Assembly (NCBI RefSeq): GCF_021184025.1
Contig: NZ_CP036537.1
Span: 3,038,001-3,102,000 of the forward strand
DNA length: 64,000 bases
Reading direction: 5' to 3'
DNA from: Rhodopseudomonas boonkerdii
Lineage (GTDB): Bacteria > Pseudomonadota > Alphaproteobacteria > Rhizobiales > Xanthobacteraceae
In this document: positions 9,815 to 18,777 of the stretch, one piece after another
How the letters are laid out: each line of letters starts with the position of its first letter
How positions within the stretch are numbered: the stretch's first letter is position 1
Position numbers and translations under genes: made by a program
Notes under the pieces: generated by a model
Database searches by the model: none
Seen by the model: only the letters and a program-made list of their open reading frames with translations
Told to the model about the DNA's origin: nothing

Positions 9815-10531
9815 ATGACCGAGACACATTCCACCTCCACAGCCCTTGTCCTGTTCTCCGGCGGCCAGGATTCCGCGACCTGTCTCGCCTGGGCGCTGGA
9901 CCGTTTCGCCCGCGTCGAAACGATCGGTTTCAGCTATGGCCAGCGCCACGCCGTTGAACTCGATAGCCGTGTCAAACTGATCGACGGCATGAAGGCGATT
10001 GATCCCGCCTGGGCCGCGAAAATCGGCGACAGCCACACTCTCGATATCCCGACGCTCTCGGCCATCTCCGAGACCGCGCTGACCCGCGATGTCGCCATCG
10101 AGATGGGCGCCGACGGCTTGCCCAACACCTTCGTACCGGGCCGGAATCTCGTTTTCCTGACCTTCGCCGCCGCCTTGGCCTATCGTCGCGGGATCACCGA
10201 CATTGTCGGCGGTATGTGCGAGACCGACTATTCCGGCTATCCCGACTGCCGCGACGACACCATCAAGGCGCTGCAGCGGGCGCTCAATCTCGGCATGGCG
10301 AAGAATTTCAAGCTGCATACCCCGCTGATGTGGCTGGACAAGGCCGCAACCTGGGGTCTCGCCAATCAGCTCGGCGGCGAGGCGCTCACGGACCTCATCC
10401 GCGAGCATTCCCACACCTGCTATCTCGGCGAACGCGGTGCATTGCATGACTGGGGTTATGGCTGCGGCAAATGTCCCGCCTGCGAACTACGCGCGAAGGG
10501 CTGGCGGGAGTTCAAGGCGACCGCGGTTTAA
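9815..10531 (+). CDS. queC: 7-cyano-7-deazaguanine synthase QueC
   Basis: Converts 7-carboxy-7-deazaguanine to preQ0 with ATP and ammonia, in queuosine biosynthesis. The protein is 238 aa. The PP-loop [16 protein letters not shown] is at the N-terminus, and the C-terminal zinc site has four cysteines: one in HTCYLGE and three in [16 protein letters not shown]. The ATG at 9815 is chosen because the sequence upstream in this frame is only the antisense of mazG. It is divergent from mazG with about 117 bp between the starts. No other que gene is in the window. Confidence 0.96.
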   Translation: MTETHSTSTALVLFSGGQDSATCLAWALDRFARVETIGFSYGQRHAVELDSRVKLIDGMKAIDPAWAAKIGDSHTLDIPTLSAISETALTRDVAIEMGADGLPNTFVPGRNLVFLTFAAALAYRRGITDIVGGMCETDYSGYPDCRDDTIKALQRALNLGMAKNFKLHTPLMWLDKAATWGLANQLGGEALTDLIREHSHTCYLGERGALHDWGYGCGKCPACELRAKGWREFKATAV

Positions 10532-10541
10532 TCGGCCCGTT

Positions 10542-10662
10542 TCCCGGACGCGATGCGGCATGCTTATGCCGCTTCGCAGGGCCGGGACCGTTACGAACGC
10601 CGGCGTGTGATACGGTCCCGGCTCTGCGGAGCAGCGTAAGAACGCTGCACCGCGTCCGGGAC
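10542..10662. repeat. Intergenic palindromic repeat, family 3
   Basis: An element of about 121 bp bounded by TCCCGGACGCG and CGCGTCCGGGA, an exact inverted pair. Inner arms GCCGGGACCGT and ACGGTCCCGGC are also inverted, giving a long hairpin. It lies between convergent queC and the DapA-family gene and nearly fills the gap. I recognise this motif as a common intergenic repeat in Bradyrhizobium relatives, from memory. Confidence 0.8.
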
Positions 10663-10672
10663 AAATAAGGAC

Positions 10673-11572
10673 TTACCCCGCAAACGACTTCCGCACGGCA
10701 TCCGCCTCCGCGGCGCTCAACCCGACCAACGGCGGGCGGACACGCATCCAGCCGTCATTGCCATATTGCCGCGCCAGCAGCACCTTCAACGACGGCAGCT
10801 GCGCATAGGTCGAGACCGCGTTGCGGCCCGAGACGATACGTTCCTGCGCCGCCGCGACTTCGGCCGCTTTGGACGGATCGTTGAAACCGTTGAACACGGT
10901 GGCGAGATCGCCGCCGACAAGATTCGATGTCGCGGTGATACAGCCGGCGCCGCCCATCGGCAGCAGCTTGAGCATCAGGGGATCGGCGCCGACCAGTACC
11001 GAGAAGCCTGGGAAACGCTCGACGATGGCGCTCATGTTTGAAAAGTCGCCCGACGAGTCCTTGATGCCGACCACGATCTCCGGAAACCGCTTGATCAGGC
11101 GATCGATCACGTCGAGCGAGATCGGCACCGCCGACATCTGCGGGATGTGATACAGCACCACGCGCAGGCGCGGATCGTTGATGCGCTCGATGATCGCCGT
11201 GTAGGCATCGACGATGCCGTCATCGGACACGCCCTTGTAATAATAGGGCGGCAACATCACCACGGTGTTCACGCCGTTCGCCAGCGCATGCTGGGTCAGC
11301 TCCACCGTTTCCATGATCGAGGCGACGCCGGTGCCCGGCAGCAGCTTCTTCGGTGCGATGCCCGATTTCACCACGGCTTCGAGCAGCGACTTGCGCTCGG
11401 CCAACGAAAGCGAATTAGCCTCGCCCGTGGTACCGAGCATGGCAATGCCCGTGCAGCCATCGTCCAGCAGCCGCTGGCAATGCGCGGTGAACAGGCCCTG
11501 ATCGACGCTGAGGTCGGCATTGAACGGCGTGGTCGCGGCGCAGAACACGCCGGTGGGGAAGGTGGCTGTCAT
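10673..11572 (-). CDS. Dihydrodipicolinate synthase family aldolase/lyase
   Basis: Class I aldolase of the DapA/NAL/KDG-aldolase superfamily, 299 aa. The Schiff-base lysine is in VVGIKDSSGD, the oxyanion-loop motif is GTTGEANSLS, and the active-site tyrosine is in VVLYHIPQM (DapA itself usually has YNVP). The start at 11572 is preceded by GAGAGA at good spacing; an upstream start at 11593 would add 7 residues. It is probably not the lysine-pathway DapA: it neighbours an SDR, a GntR regulator, a 2-hydroxyacid dehydrogenase and organic-acid receptors. A catabolic 2-keto-3-deoxy-acid aldolase or dehydratase role is likelier (inference). Confidence 0.85.
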   Translation of the reverse strand: MTATFPTGVFCAATTPFNADLSVDQGLFTAHCQRLLDDGCTGIAMLGTTGEANSLSLAERKSLLEAVVKSGIAPKKLLPGTGVASIMETVELTQHALANGVNTVVMLPPYYYKGVSDDGIVDAYTAIIERINDPRLRVVLYHIPQMSAVPISLDVIDRLIKRFPEIVVGIKDSSGDFSNMSAIVERFPGFSVLVGADPLMLKLLPMGGAGCITATSNLVGGDLATVFNGFNDPSKAAEVAAAQERIVSGRNAVSTYAQLPSLKVLLARQYGNDGWMRVRPPLVGLSAAEADAVRKSFAG

Positions 11573-11636
11573 GGGCGTCTCTCTCGTATGCATGTTGCAG
11601 GCTGTTGTTTCATGCGGCTAGCAGAAGGGCGTCACA

Positions 11637-11683
11637 TCTCATGGTTCGAGACGCGGCCAAGGGGCCGCTCCTCACCATGAGGG
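11637..11683. repeat. Half copy of palindromic repeat family 1
   Basis: Only the right arm is present (ATGGTTCGAGACGCGG to CTCCTCACCATGAGGG). It stands 25 bp before a full copy in the same orientation, suggesting partial duplication or decay of the element. Confidence 0.7.
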
Positions 11684-11708
11684 CCTTGTTTTATGGCCCT
11701 AAAGTCAG

Positions 11709-11819
11709 CCCTCATCCTGAGGAGCCGCGAAGCGGCGTCTCGAAGGATGGCGGCAGGCTCTGAGCCAGACCAGCTCGTGGTTCCAGACGTGCGCAAAGGC
11801 ACGCTCCTCACCATGAGGG
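11709..11819. repeat. Intergenic palindromic repeat, family 1, copy 3
   Basis: A full copy of about 111 bp from CCTCATCCTGAGGAGC to CTCCTCACCATGAGGG. It lies between two minus-strand genes, immediately downstream of the SDR stop codon and upstream of the DapA-family gene. Confidence 0.85.
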
Positions 11820-11828
11820 GCAGAGATC

Positions 11829-12593
11829 TCACGGCATGATCTGGCCGCCATTCACCTCGATCACTTGACCGGTGATGTAGCCGCTCATGGTTTCGTCGGC
11901 GAGGAATTGATAGGCGCCGACACAATCCTCCGGCGTGCCGATGCGGCCGAGCGGAATGCCCTGGCGCGCGCCTTCGAGCTGCTCTTCGGTGGAATAGCGC
12001 TGGTGAAACGGCGTCATGATCACGCCCGGTGCCACCGCATTGGCGCGCACGTTGAACGGCGCCAGTTCCTTCGCCAGCACGCGGGTGATGGTGCTCACAA
12101 AGCCCTTCGCCGAGCCGTACAGGCCGGCGCCGCCACTGCCGCCATTGCGCGCCGCGACCGAAGTGGTGTTGATGATCGAGCCCGAGCGCTGCGCCTCCAT
12201 GATCTTGGCGGCCTTGCGACAGGCGAAGAACACCGAGCCGATATTGAGATCGACCACGTCGTCATACTGTTCGTCGGTGGCATTGGCGATCGAGGTGCGG
12301 CCGAACATGGCGCCGGCATTGTTGATCAGCACGTCGATACGGCCCAGCTTGGCGTGGGCTTCCTCGATCACCCGCGCAGCTTCCGCACGCTCGGAGACAT
12401 CGCCGCGCAGCAGCTCAGCCTTGCCGCCGGCAGCCTGGATGCTGGTGACCACGTCCTGCGCGCCTTCGGGATTGCCATTGTAGTGTACGATCAGGTTGGC
12501 GCCGAGCGCGCCGAATTTCTTGGCCACGGCAGCGCCGATGCCGGAGCTTGCGCCGATGATAACGATGGCCTTGCCGTTCAGTCCGTTGGTCAC
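11829..12593 (-). CDS. SDR family NAD(P)-dependent oxidoreductase
   Basis: Classical short-chain dehydrogenase of 254 aa. The cofactor motif GASSGIGAAVAKK lies near the N-terminus, followed by NNAG. The catalytic serine is in NTTSVAARNG and the Tyr-Lys pair in YGSAKGF. It ends with the family pattern GYITGQVIEVNGGQIMP. The GTG at 12593 is preferred because AAGGA lies 8 bp upstream; an ATG at 12611 (+6 residues) is the alternative. It is divergent from a GntR regulator across a region with matching operator-like sequences, so it is probably controlled by it. Substrate unknown; probably a hydroxy-acid or sugar-acid alcohol group. Confidence 0.9.
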   Translation of the reverse strand: MTNGLNGKAIVIIGASSGIGAAVAKKFGALGANLIVHYNGNPEGAQDVVTSIQAAGGKAELLRGDVSERAEAARVIEEAHAKLGRIDVLINNAGAMFGRTSIANATDEQYDDVVDLNIGSVFFACRKAAKIMEAQRSGSIINTTSVAARNGGSGGAGLYGSAKGFVSTITRVLAKELAPFNVRANAVAPGVIMTPFHQRYSTEEQLEGARQGIPLGRIGTPEDCVGAYQFLADETMSGYITGQVIEVNGGQIMP

Positions 12594-12642
12594 GCAGGAG
12601 TCCTTTCGCATGCTGCGAGCGTTCGACCACGAATTCTGCAAC

Positions 12643-12657
12643 CTGACAAGTTGTCAG
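12643..12657. promoter_or_regulatory. Operator-like palindrome 1 for the FCD-GntR regulator
   Basis: CTGACAAGTTGTCAG is a perfect 7-1-7 inverted repeat lying 50 bp upstream of the SDR start. The core TGACAAGTTGTCA fits the palindromic operators bound by FadR/FCD-type GntR proteins, which are encoded next door. Confidence 0.6.
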
Positions 12658-12753
12658 ATTTTGTGCGCTGCAATACGACTTATGACCTAATCCAGCAATT
12701 TTACTGTTGTAAATCATATAGATGATCGTTCTGTCACGACTTCTGTGTATTCT

Positions 12754-12774
12754 TGACATGTTGACAAGTTGAAT
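12754..12774. promoter_or_regulatory. Operator-like copies 2 and 3 for the FCD-GntR regulator
   Basis: TGACATGTTGACA (12754-12766) matches the perfect palindrome core at 12644-12656 in 11 of 13 positions. An overlapping copy TGACAAGTTGAAT (12762-12774) matches 10 of 13. Both lie upstream of the regulator gene on the far side of the divergent promoter region, so autoregulation together with SDR control is likely (inference). Confidence 0.5.
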
Positions 12775-12893
12775 GCGCCCTCGCATGGTCCCCGCAACCT
12801 GGCGAGGAAATGTTTCCGAGAGAGCCGATCGGACCGATCGGGGTTCGAATGAAACATCCATGCCGCCCTAATGAGACGCGGTCCGACTTGATC

Positions 12894-13643
12894 ATGAAGC
12901 CGATCGATTCCAGCGAACACCCCGATGCTCCGCGTCCGCGTCATGCCGGCGCGTCACTCGTCGACAAGGTCTATGGCGAACTCGCCCAGCGCATCGCCAA
13001 CGGCGACTACGCCACCGACCAGAAGCTACCCGGCGAGCATGAACTCGCTGCCGTCTTCGACGTTTCGCGTCCGGTGCTCCGCGAAGCGCTCGGCCGCTTG
13101 CGCGAGGATGGGCTGATCTATTCTCGCCAGGGCTCCGGCAGTTTCGTGCAGGCGCATGCCAAGGTGCCGCCGCTCGGATTTGCGCGTGTGGAGACCATCG
13201 CCGACATTCAGCGCTGCTTCGAATTTCGCATCAGCATGGAAAGCGATGCCGCGCATTTCGCCGCGCTCCGCCGCAGCGACGACAACCTCGTTCAGATCGA
13301 AGCCGCGCTCGGCCTGCTGCGCGAGGCAACGAAGAACCGCAAGCATCGTGAGGACGCCGACTACGCGTTCCATCTCGCCATCTCCGAAGCGACCAACAAC
13401 CATTATTTCGCGACATCGCTGAATGCGCTGAAAGACCATGTCGCCGTCGGCATGAAGTTGCACGGCCAGTCGCTGATGGGACCGCAGCCCGGCCTCGAGG
13501 CGGTGTTCGAAGAGCACAGCCGCATTTTTGAAGCGATCCGTGACCGCGACGCCGAGGCTGCGCGCACGGCCATGCGTCTGCACCTCGAGACCTCGCGCGA
13601 CCGCCTGTTCGAAGGCCGTCTGCTCGATCTCTCATTCCGGTAG
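12894..13643 (+). CDS. GntR family transcriptional regulator (FadR/FCD subfamily)
   Basis: Metabolite-responsive DNA-binding protein of 249 aa. The winged helix-turn-helix covers about residues 20-90 (LPGEHELAAVFDVSRPVLRE, LREDGLIYSRQGSGSFV). The remaining helical FCD ligand domain includes EFRISMESDAAHFAA and HLAISEATNNHYF, and the late EHSRIFEAIRDRD. The ATG at 12894 starts just ahead of the DNA-binding domain; earlier in-frame starts at 12849 and 12810 are possible. The FAD-linked dehydrogenase gene follows after 14 bp, and the SDR/DapA pair is divergent. It probably represses this cluster until a carboxylic acid inducer binds. Confidence 0.9.
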   Translation: MKPIDSSEHPDAPRPRHAGASLVDKVYGELAQRIANGDYATDQKLPGEHELAAVFDVSRPVLREALGRLREDGLIYSRQGSGSFVQAHAKVPPLGFARVETIADIQRCFEFRISMESDAAHFAALRRSDDNLVQIEAALGLLREATKNRKHREDADYAFHLAISEATNNHYFATSLNALKDHVAVGMKLHGQSLMGPQPGLEAVFEEHSRIFEAIRDRDAEAARTAMRLHLETSRDRLFEGRLLDLSFR

Positions 13644-13657
13644 ATGAGGAGGGCCTC

Positions 13658-15088
13658 TTGACCGATCACACAACATTCCTCGCAACGCTCATGGGCATTG
13701 TCGGCGAGCGCTACATCATCGGCCCCGGCGGGGATTTCGAGCCTTATGTGGTGGACTGGCGCGGTCGCTATCACGGCAAGGCGCTCGCCGTGGTGAAGCC
13801 CGGTTCGACGCAGGAAGTTTCCGATGTCGTGAAGGCCTGCGCGGCAGCCGATGTCGCTATTGTCCCGCAAGGCGGCAATACCGGCATGTGCGGCGCTGCA
13901 ACGCCGCTCGGCGACCGCACCATGATCGTGCTGCGCCTCGATCGCCTCAACAAGATCCGCAGCATCAGCCGGCTGGGCGACTCCATCGCCGTCGATGCCG
14001 GCTGCATCCTCGCCGATATCCAGAAGGCTGCCGACGACATCGACCGTCTGTTCCCGCTCAGCCTTGGCGCCGAGGGCTCCTGTCAGATCGGCGGCAATCT
14101 CTCCACCAATGCCGGCGGCACCGCTGTGCTGCGCTACGGCACCACGCGCGAACTCTGCCTCGGCCTCGAAGTGGTGATGCCCGATGGCGAAATCCTCGAC
14201 GGCATGACGGCGCTACGTAAGGATTCCACGAGCTTCGACACCAAGCAGCTCTTCATCGGCGCCGAAGGCACGCTTGGCATCATCACGGGTGCGGTGCTGA
14301 AACTGTTCCCGAAGCCGCGGGCGAGGGCAGTGGCCTTCGTCAAGCTGAACAGTATCGATGCGGTGCTCGATCTGCTAGCACAGGCGCGCACCGATCTCGG
14401 TGACCGCCTTGGCGCCTTCGAGGTGATGTCGCGCGGCCAGATCGAAGTCATCGCCGAGAACCTGCCGCTGGTGACCATCCCGTTCGCACTGGATACGCCC
14501 TGGTATGTGCTGATCGAGCTGGTCGATACGCTGCTCACAGTCGATCTTAATGAAGCCATGGAGGCGATGCTCGGCAATGCCTATGAGCGCGAACTGATCG
14601 CCGATGCGCTGGTAGCTTCCAGCGAGACTCAGGCCGTGACCTTCTGGAAAATCCGCCACAGCGTCTCGGAGGGGAGCAAGGCCGCCGGCTATGTCATCTC
14701 GCACGACAGCGCCGTACCGCTTTCACAGCAAGCCACCTTCGTGAAGCAGGTCGAAAAACGGATCGCTGAATATCGTCCCGACGCGCGCATCGTGATGCAT
14801 GGCCATATCGGCGACGGCAACATTCACGTCCTCGCGATCATTCCGGGCTTGAAGCAGGATCAGAAGGACCTGATCGCCGATACCGTGCTCGGCATCAACA
14901 CCATCGTCGATGAAGAGACGGCCGCACTCGGCGGCAGCATCAGCGCCGAACACGGCATCGGCATCGCGAATCGCGAGCGTCTCGGTCGCGTCGCCAATCC
15001 CGTCGAACTCAAACTGCTCCGCAACGTCAAGACGATGCTCGATCCCAAGGCCATCATGAATCCCGGAAAGGTGCTGCCGGCGGAGTAG
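13658..15088 (+). CDS. FAD-linked 2-hydroxyacid dehydrogenase (GlcD/D2HGDH-like)
   Basis: FAD-binding oxidoreductase of 476 aa in the VAO/PCMH family, close to glycolate oxidase GlcD and D-2-hydroxyglutarate dehydrogenase. The FAD-binding part has PQGGNTGMCGAATP and SLGAEGSCQIGGNLSTNAGG. The C-terminal cap carries HGHIGDGNIHVLAII and EHGIGIANRERLG, typical of D-2-hydroxyacid dehydrogenases. The start is TTG at 13658, supported by GAGGAGGG just upstream. It follows the GntR gene at 14 bp and precedes two TctC receptors. It probably oxidises a D-2-hydroxyacid to the 2-oxo acid, passing electrons to the quinone pool; the exact substrate cannot be read from sequence. Confidence 0.92.
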   Translation: MTDHTTFLATLMGIVGERYIIGPGGDFEPYVVDWRGRYHGKALAVVKPGSTQEVSDVVKACAAADVAIVPQGGNTGMCGAATPLGDRTMIVLRLDRLNKIRSISRLGDSIAVDAGCILADIQKAADDIDRLFPLSLGAEGSCQIGGNLSTNAGGTAVLRYGTTRELCLGLEVVMPDGEILDGMTALRKDSTSFDTKQLFIGAEGTLGIITGAVLKLFPKPRARAVAFVKLNSIDAVLDLLAQARTDLGDRLGAFEVMSRGQIEVIAENLPLVTIPFALDTPWYVLIELVDTLLTVDLNEAMEAMLGNAYERELIADALVASSETQAVTFWKIRHSVSEGSKAAGYVISHDSAVPLSQQATFVKQVEKRIAEYRPDARIVMHGHIGDGNIHVLAIIPGLKQDQKDLIADTVLGINTIVDEETAALGGSISAEHGIGIANRERLGRVANPVELKLLRNVKTMLDPKAIMNPGKVLPAE

Positions 15089-15140
15089 GGCCGAGCAGCT
15101 TCGACCGCTGAATAAAGATCAATACGAGAAGAGGAATCCC

Positions 15141-16118
15141 ATGAAGATCAGATCCATGCTGATGGCGGCCTGCGTCGCGCTTGGCGCCGTCGGCCCGGTT
15201 CATGCACAGGACGCGAAGTATCCGAGCAAGCCGATCACCATCGTCGTACCGTTCGCGGCGGGCGGCACCGTGGATATCATCGCTCGCATGGTCGGCGAAC
15301 ATCTGCAGAAGAAGCTCGGCGCCACTGTCGTGGTGGAAAACATGGGCGGCGCCGGCGGCAATATCGGTGTCAACCGTGTCGCCAAGGCAGCACCGGATGG
15401 CTACACGATCGGTCTTGCCAGCACCTCGCCGCTGGCGATTGCGCCGTCGCTCTATGGCAGCAAACTCCAGTTCCAACCGGAGAAGGATCTCGTCGCCTTC
15501 ACGCAGGTCAGCATCGTACCGAACGTGCTGGTCGTGAACCCGGACCGTATCAAGGCCCGCACCGTTCCGGAGCTGATCGCATACATCAAGGCCAACGATG
15601 GCAAGGTCACGTTCGGCTCTGCCGGTCCCGGCACCTCGCAACACCTCGCGGGCGAACTGTTCCAGCAGATGACGGGCACCAAGATGGTCCACGTGCCTTA
15701 TAAAGGGTCTAGCCAGATGGTCACCGACCTGATTTCGGGCCAGATTGATATTGCTTTCGACAATGTGCCGCTGCTGCTGCCGCATGTCGCCGGCGGCAAA
15801 CTCGCTCTGCTCGCCACTGCAACGCCGAAGCGCGCCGAATTCGATCCGAACGTGCCGGCTGTCGCCGAATTCCTGCCGGGCTTCGAGGCCGTCGCCTGGC
15901 ATGGCTTCATCGCACCTATCGCGACGCCGAAGCCGATCGTCGACAAGCTGTCGAGCGAAGTGCGTGAATTCATGACATTGCCGGAGACCAAGAAGAAGAT
16001 GGCCGAACTCGGCGCCACCGCCGTGGCGATCCCGCAGGACGAATTCACGAAGTACATCGCCAGCGAGACTGCGCGCTGGAAGACCGTGATGGAAAAAGCC
16101 AACGTCACGATGAACTAA
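15141..16118 (+). CDS. Tripartite tricarboxylate transporter receptor (TctC/Bug family), copy A
   Basis: Periplasmic solute-binding protein of 325 aa with a cleavable signal peptide (about 1-22, ending VGPVHAQ). Bug-family landmarks are ITIVVPFAAGGTVDIIAR near the mature N-terminus, ENMGGAGGNIG, the segment KAAPDGYTI, and FGSAGPGTSQHLAGELF before VPYKGSSQM. Such proteins deliver carboxylates to TctA/TctB membrane proteins; none are encoded in this window. It follows the FAD dehydrogenase after 52 bp and is the tandem paralogue of the next gene, with the same length and long identical blocks. Confidence 0.93.
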   Translation: MKIRSMLMAACVALGAVGPVHAQDAKYPSKPITIVVPFAAGGTVDIIARMVGEHLQKKLGATVVVENMGGAGGNIGVNRVAKAAPDGYTIGLASTSPLAIAPSLYGSKLQFQPEKDLVAFTQVSIVPNVLVVNPDRIKARTVPELIAYIKANDGKVTFGSAGPGTSQHLAGELFQQMTGTKMVHVPYKGSSQMVTDLISGQIDIAFDNVPLLLPHVAGGKLALLATATPKRAEFDPNVPAVAEFLPGFEAVAWHGFIAPIATPKPIVDKLSSEVREFMTLPETKKKMAELGATAVAIPQDEFTKYIASETARWKTVMEKANVTMN

Positions 16119-16127
16119 AACTCTCTG

Positions 16128-16235
16128 CCCCTCATCCCGAGGAGCGCGAAGCGCGTCTCGAAGGATGAGCGCAGGCTCCCACTCCGGCCATTTCATGGTT
16201 CGAGACGGCGCTATGCGCCTCCTCACCATGAGGGA
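16128..16235. repeat. Intergenic palindromic repeat, family 1, copy 4
   Basis: A copy of about 108 bp (CCTCATCCCGAGGAGC to CTCCTCACCATGAGGG) between the two tandem TctC receptor genes, 9 bp after the first stop codon. Its position could uncouple the expression of the two paralogues. Confidence 0.85.
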
Positions 16236-16343
16236 GGAGTAGCGGGCCACTAGCACGATGCATCACGCTTCTCCGCGTGGTGCATCAACCTAAATCGAGC
16301 ACCCGAAAACGGGGCCGATCAAAACCCACTGGAGGAACGACCC

Positions 16344-17321
16344 ATGAGACTGCCTTCAATCCTGACGGCTGCCTGCCTCACGCTTGGCGTGCTGACGCCC
16401 GCATCCGCTCAGGATGTGAATTATCCCAACCGTGCCATCACCACCATCGTGCCGTTCTCGGCCGGCGGCACCGCCGACATCCTTGGACGCATGGTGGCAG
16501 AACATCTGCAGAAGAAGATGGGCGCGACCATCGTGGTCGAGAATGTCGGCGGTGCCGGCAGCATCATCGGCGTCACCCGTGTCGCTAAGGCGCAGCCCGA
16601 CGGCTACACGATCGGCGTAGCCAGCACCTCGGCGATGTCGATCAATCCGACCATTTATGGCGCCAAGCTGAGCTACAATCCTGAAAAGGATCTGGTGCCG
16701 ATCGCCCAGGTCAGCATGGTTCCCAATGTGCTGGTGGTGAACCCGAACAAGATCGCTGCGCGCACCGTGCCTGATCTGATTGCGTATCTCAAAGCCAATC
16801 CCGGCAAGGTGACATTCGGTTCGGCCGGGCCGGGGACATCGCAGCACCTCGCCGGCGAGCTGTTCCAGCAGATGACCGGCACCAAGATGGTTCATGTGCC
16901 ATACAAGGGCTCGAGCCAGATGATGCCGGATCTGCTCAGCGGCCAGATCGATTTGTCGTTCGACAATGTGCCGCTGCTGTTGCCACATGTCACCGGCGGC
17001 AAACTCGCGATGCTCGCGACGGCAACGCCGAAGCGCGCCGAGTTCGACCCGAACCTGCCGGCCGTCGCCGAATTCCTGCCAGGCTTCGAGGCGGTCGCGT
17101 GGCATGGCTTCATCGCGCCGACGGGAACGCCGAAAGCCGTGACCGACAAGCTGTCGGCTGAGATCCGCGCTTTCATGCGGCAGCCCGAGACCAAAAGGAA
17201 GATCTCCGAACTCGGTGCTGTTGCAATGGATGTCGATGGTCCGGACTTCGGCAAATACATCGCCAGCGAGACCCAACGCTGGAAAGGCGTGATCGAGAAG
17301 GCGAATATCACGATGAACTGA
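16344..17321 (+). CDS. Tripartite tricarboxylate transporter receptor (TctC/Bug family), copy B
   Basis: A second 325-aa Bug-type receptor with a signal peptide ending ASAQ at about residue 23. Long blocks are shared with copy A: GSAGPGTSQHLAGELFQQMT, GTKMVHVPYKGSSQM, and ATATPKRAEFDPN later on. Differences cluster in loops such as MSINPTIYGAKLSYNP versus LAIAPSLYGSKLQFQP, so the ligands may differ slightly. A GGAGG sequence precedes the ATG. The pair clearly arose by tandem duplication. Confidence 0.93.
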   Translation: MRLPSILTAACLTLGVLTPASAQDVNYPNRAITTIVPFSAGGTADILGRMVAEHLQKKMGATIVVENVGGAGSIIGVTRVAKAQPDGYTIGVASTSAMSINPTIYGAKLSYNPEKDLVPIAQVSMVPNVLVVNPNKIAARTVPDLIAYLKANPGKVTFGSAGPGTSQHLAGELFQQMTGTKMVHVPYKGSSQMMPDLLSGQIDLSFDNVPLLLPHVTGGKLAMLATATPKRAEFDPNLPAVAEFLPGFEAVAWHGFIAPTGTPKAVTDKLSAEIRAFMRQPETKRKISELGAVAMDVDGPDFGKYIASETQRWKGVIEKANITMN

Positions 17322-17499
17322 GGCAGGAGCGGCAAGGCGGGGCCGTTCAAGGACGCGTCTCGCCTTGCCTCCGTATTGCCGCAAGAAACACGGCACTTGT
17401 CGCGAAATGCACGACCTCGCGCTCTCGACGTATTTTTACAAGCCGTTGAAATATCTCGGTGTTAGTCTCAGCCTGTCTTGAGACAAAGCAGAGGCGAAC

Positions 17500-18777
17500 T
17501 TGCGACGTTCTTGCGAATGGCTGGCCGTCATAACAATGGCTGTAAAGCTTATCTGCCCGGCGACAGCGGCCAGCAACCTTCTCTCTGAAGCGCCCGATCT
17601 GACCGGCTTTTCGCAAGCCGGCCTCGATCGCGTGACCGAAATGCTCGACCGCGAAGTCGGGCAAGGCCATCTCGCCGGCGCCATCATGCTGATCCAGCGC
17701 CACGGCAAGCCCGTCTACTATCAGGGTTTTGGCGTCCGCAATCCCGAGACCATGGCGCCGATGACTCGGGACACGATCTTCCGCCTGTATTCCATGACCA
17801 AGCCGATCACGTCAGCGGCTGCAATGGTGCTGGTGGAGCAGGGCAAACTGAAACTCGATGATCCCATCTCGAAATACATTCCAGCTTTTGGCAGTGCACA
17901 GGTCGCGACGGAAAAGACAGATGCGAGCGGCAGAAAATATCTCGATTTTGCGCCGGCCCTGAGGCCTATCACCGTGCTCGATCTGATGCGACAGTCGTCC
18001 GGCATCAGTTCGGCCTTTACCGATCTTGGCCTCATCACGCAGCTTTATTTGAAGGCCGGATTGTTCGACGGCGATTTCGACAATCGCGACTTTGCCGATC
18101 GCCTCGCAAAATTGCCGCTCGCTTATCAGCCGGCAACGGTCTGGGATTACGGTCATTCCACCGACGTCCTCGGCAGCGTCATCGAGGTCGCATCCGGCAT
18201 GTCGCTCTACGACTTCGAGAAGCAGTTTCTGTTCGATCCAATCGGCATGGTCGATACCAGCTACACCATTTCCGATCCTTCAAAAGCTGCGCGCATCGCG
18301 CAACCGCTGCCCACCGATCGGATCATCGGCAACGAGACGATTAGCGATCCGACCATCAAGCGCAAATGGGAATCCGGAGGAGGCGGCCTCAATGGGACCA
18401 CGGACGATTACGCGCGCTTCCTGCAAATGCTGCTCAATGGCGGCGAAATCGACGGCAAGCGCATTCTCAGGCCCGAAACCGTCGCCCTTATGCGCAAGAA
18501 CGAAGTCGCCCCGGCGACCGAGGTGAAGCCATGGGCCTATTACTATCCCGGCGCCGGCTTCGGCTACGGCCTCGGTTTTGGCGTCCGCACAGGCCCCGGC
18601 GAAGACGGCGTGCCGGGCTTCCTCGGCGAGATGGCCTGGGGCGGCGCGGCCGGGACTTACTTCTGGACCTATCCGGACCATGACATGGTGATGATCCTGA
18701 TGGTGCAGACCCCGACCCAGCGCGGCCGCATCCAGCCAATCCTGAAGACGCTGGTCTATGAAGCGATCGCCAAATAG
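17500..18777 (+). CDS. Secreted serine hydrolase (class C beta-lactamase family)
   Basis: Serine hydrolase of 425 aa in the beta-lactamase/esterase (PF00144) family. A signal-like N-terminus (LAVITMAVKLICPATAAS) is followed by the SxxK nucleophile motif in YSMTKPITSA. The second motif is YGHSTDVLG, with Tyr and Ser where class C enzymes have YxN. Members include esterases, peptidases and lipases rather than true beta-lactamases. The start is TTG at 17500; no nearby ATG gives a better leader. It is transcribed alone between the TctC pair and a convergent SDR gene, and an association with the upstream operon is not shown. Confidence 0.88.
   Translation: MRRSCEWLAVITMAVKLICPATAASNLLSEAPDLTGFSQAGLDRVTEMLDREVGQGHLAGAIMLIQRHGKPVYYQGFGVRNPETMAPMTRDTIFRLYSMTKPITSAAAMVLVEQGKLKLDDPISKYIPAFGSAQVATEKTDASGRKYLDFAPALRPITVLDLMRQSSGISSAFTDLGLITQLYLKAGLFDGDFDNRDFADRLAKLPLAYQPATVWDYGHSTDVLGSVIEVASGMSLYDFEKQFLFDPIGMVDTSYTISDPSKAARIAQPLPTDRIIGNETISDPTIKRKWESGGGGLNGTTDDYARFLQMLLNGGEIDGKRILRPETVALMRKNEVAPATEVKPWAYYYPGAGFGYGLGFGVRTGPGEDGVPGFLGEMAWGGAAGTYFWTYPDHDMVMILMVQTPTQRGRIQPILKTLVYEAIAK

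Noticed and set aside
9698..10447. Upstream extension of the mazG frame
   Set aside because: Antisense to queC, with no MazG features; the MazG domain begins right at 9697.
10673..11572. Assignment as lysine-pathway dapA
   Set aside because: The YHIP active-site variant and catabolic neighbours argue against a biosynthetic enzyme.
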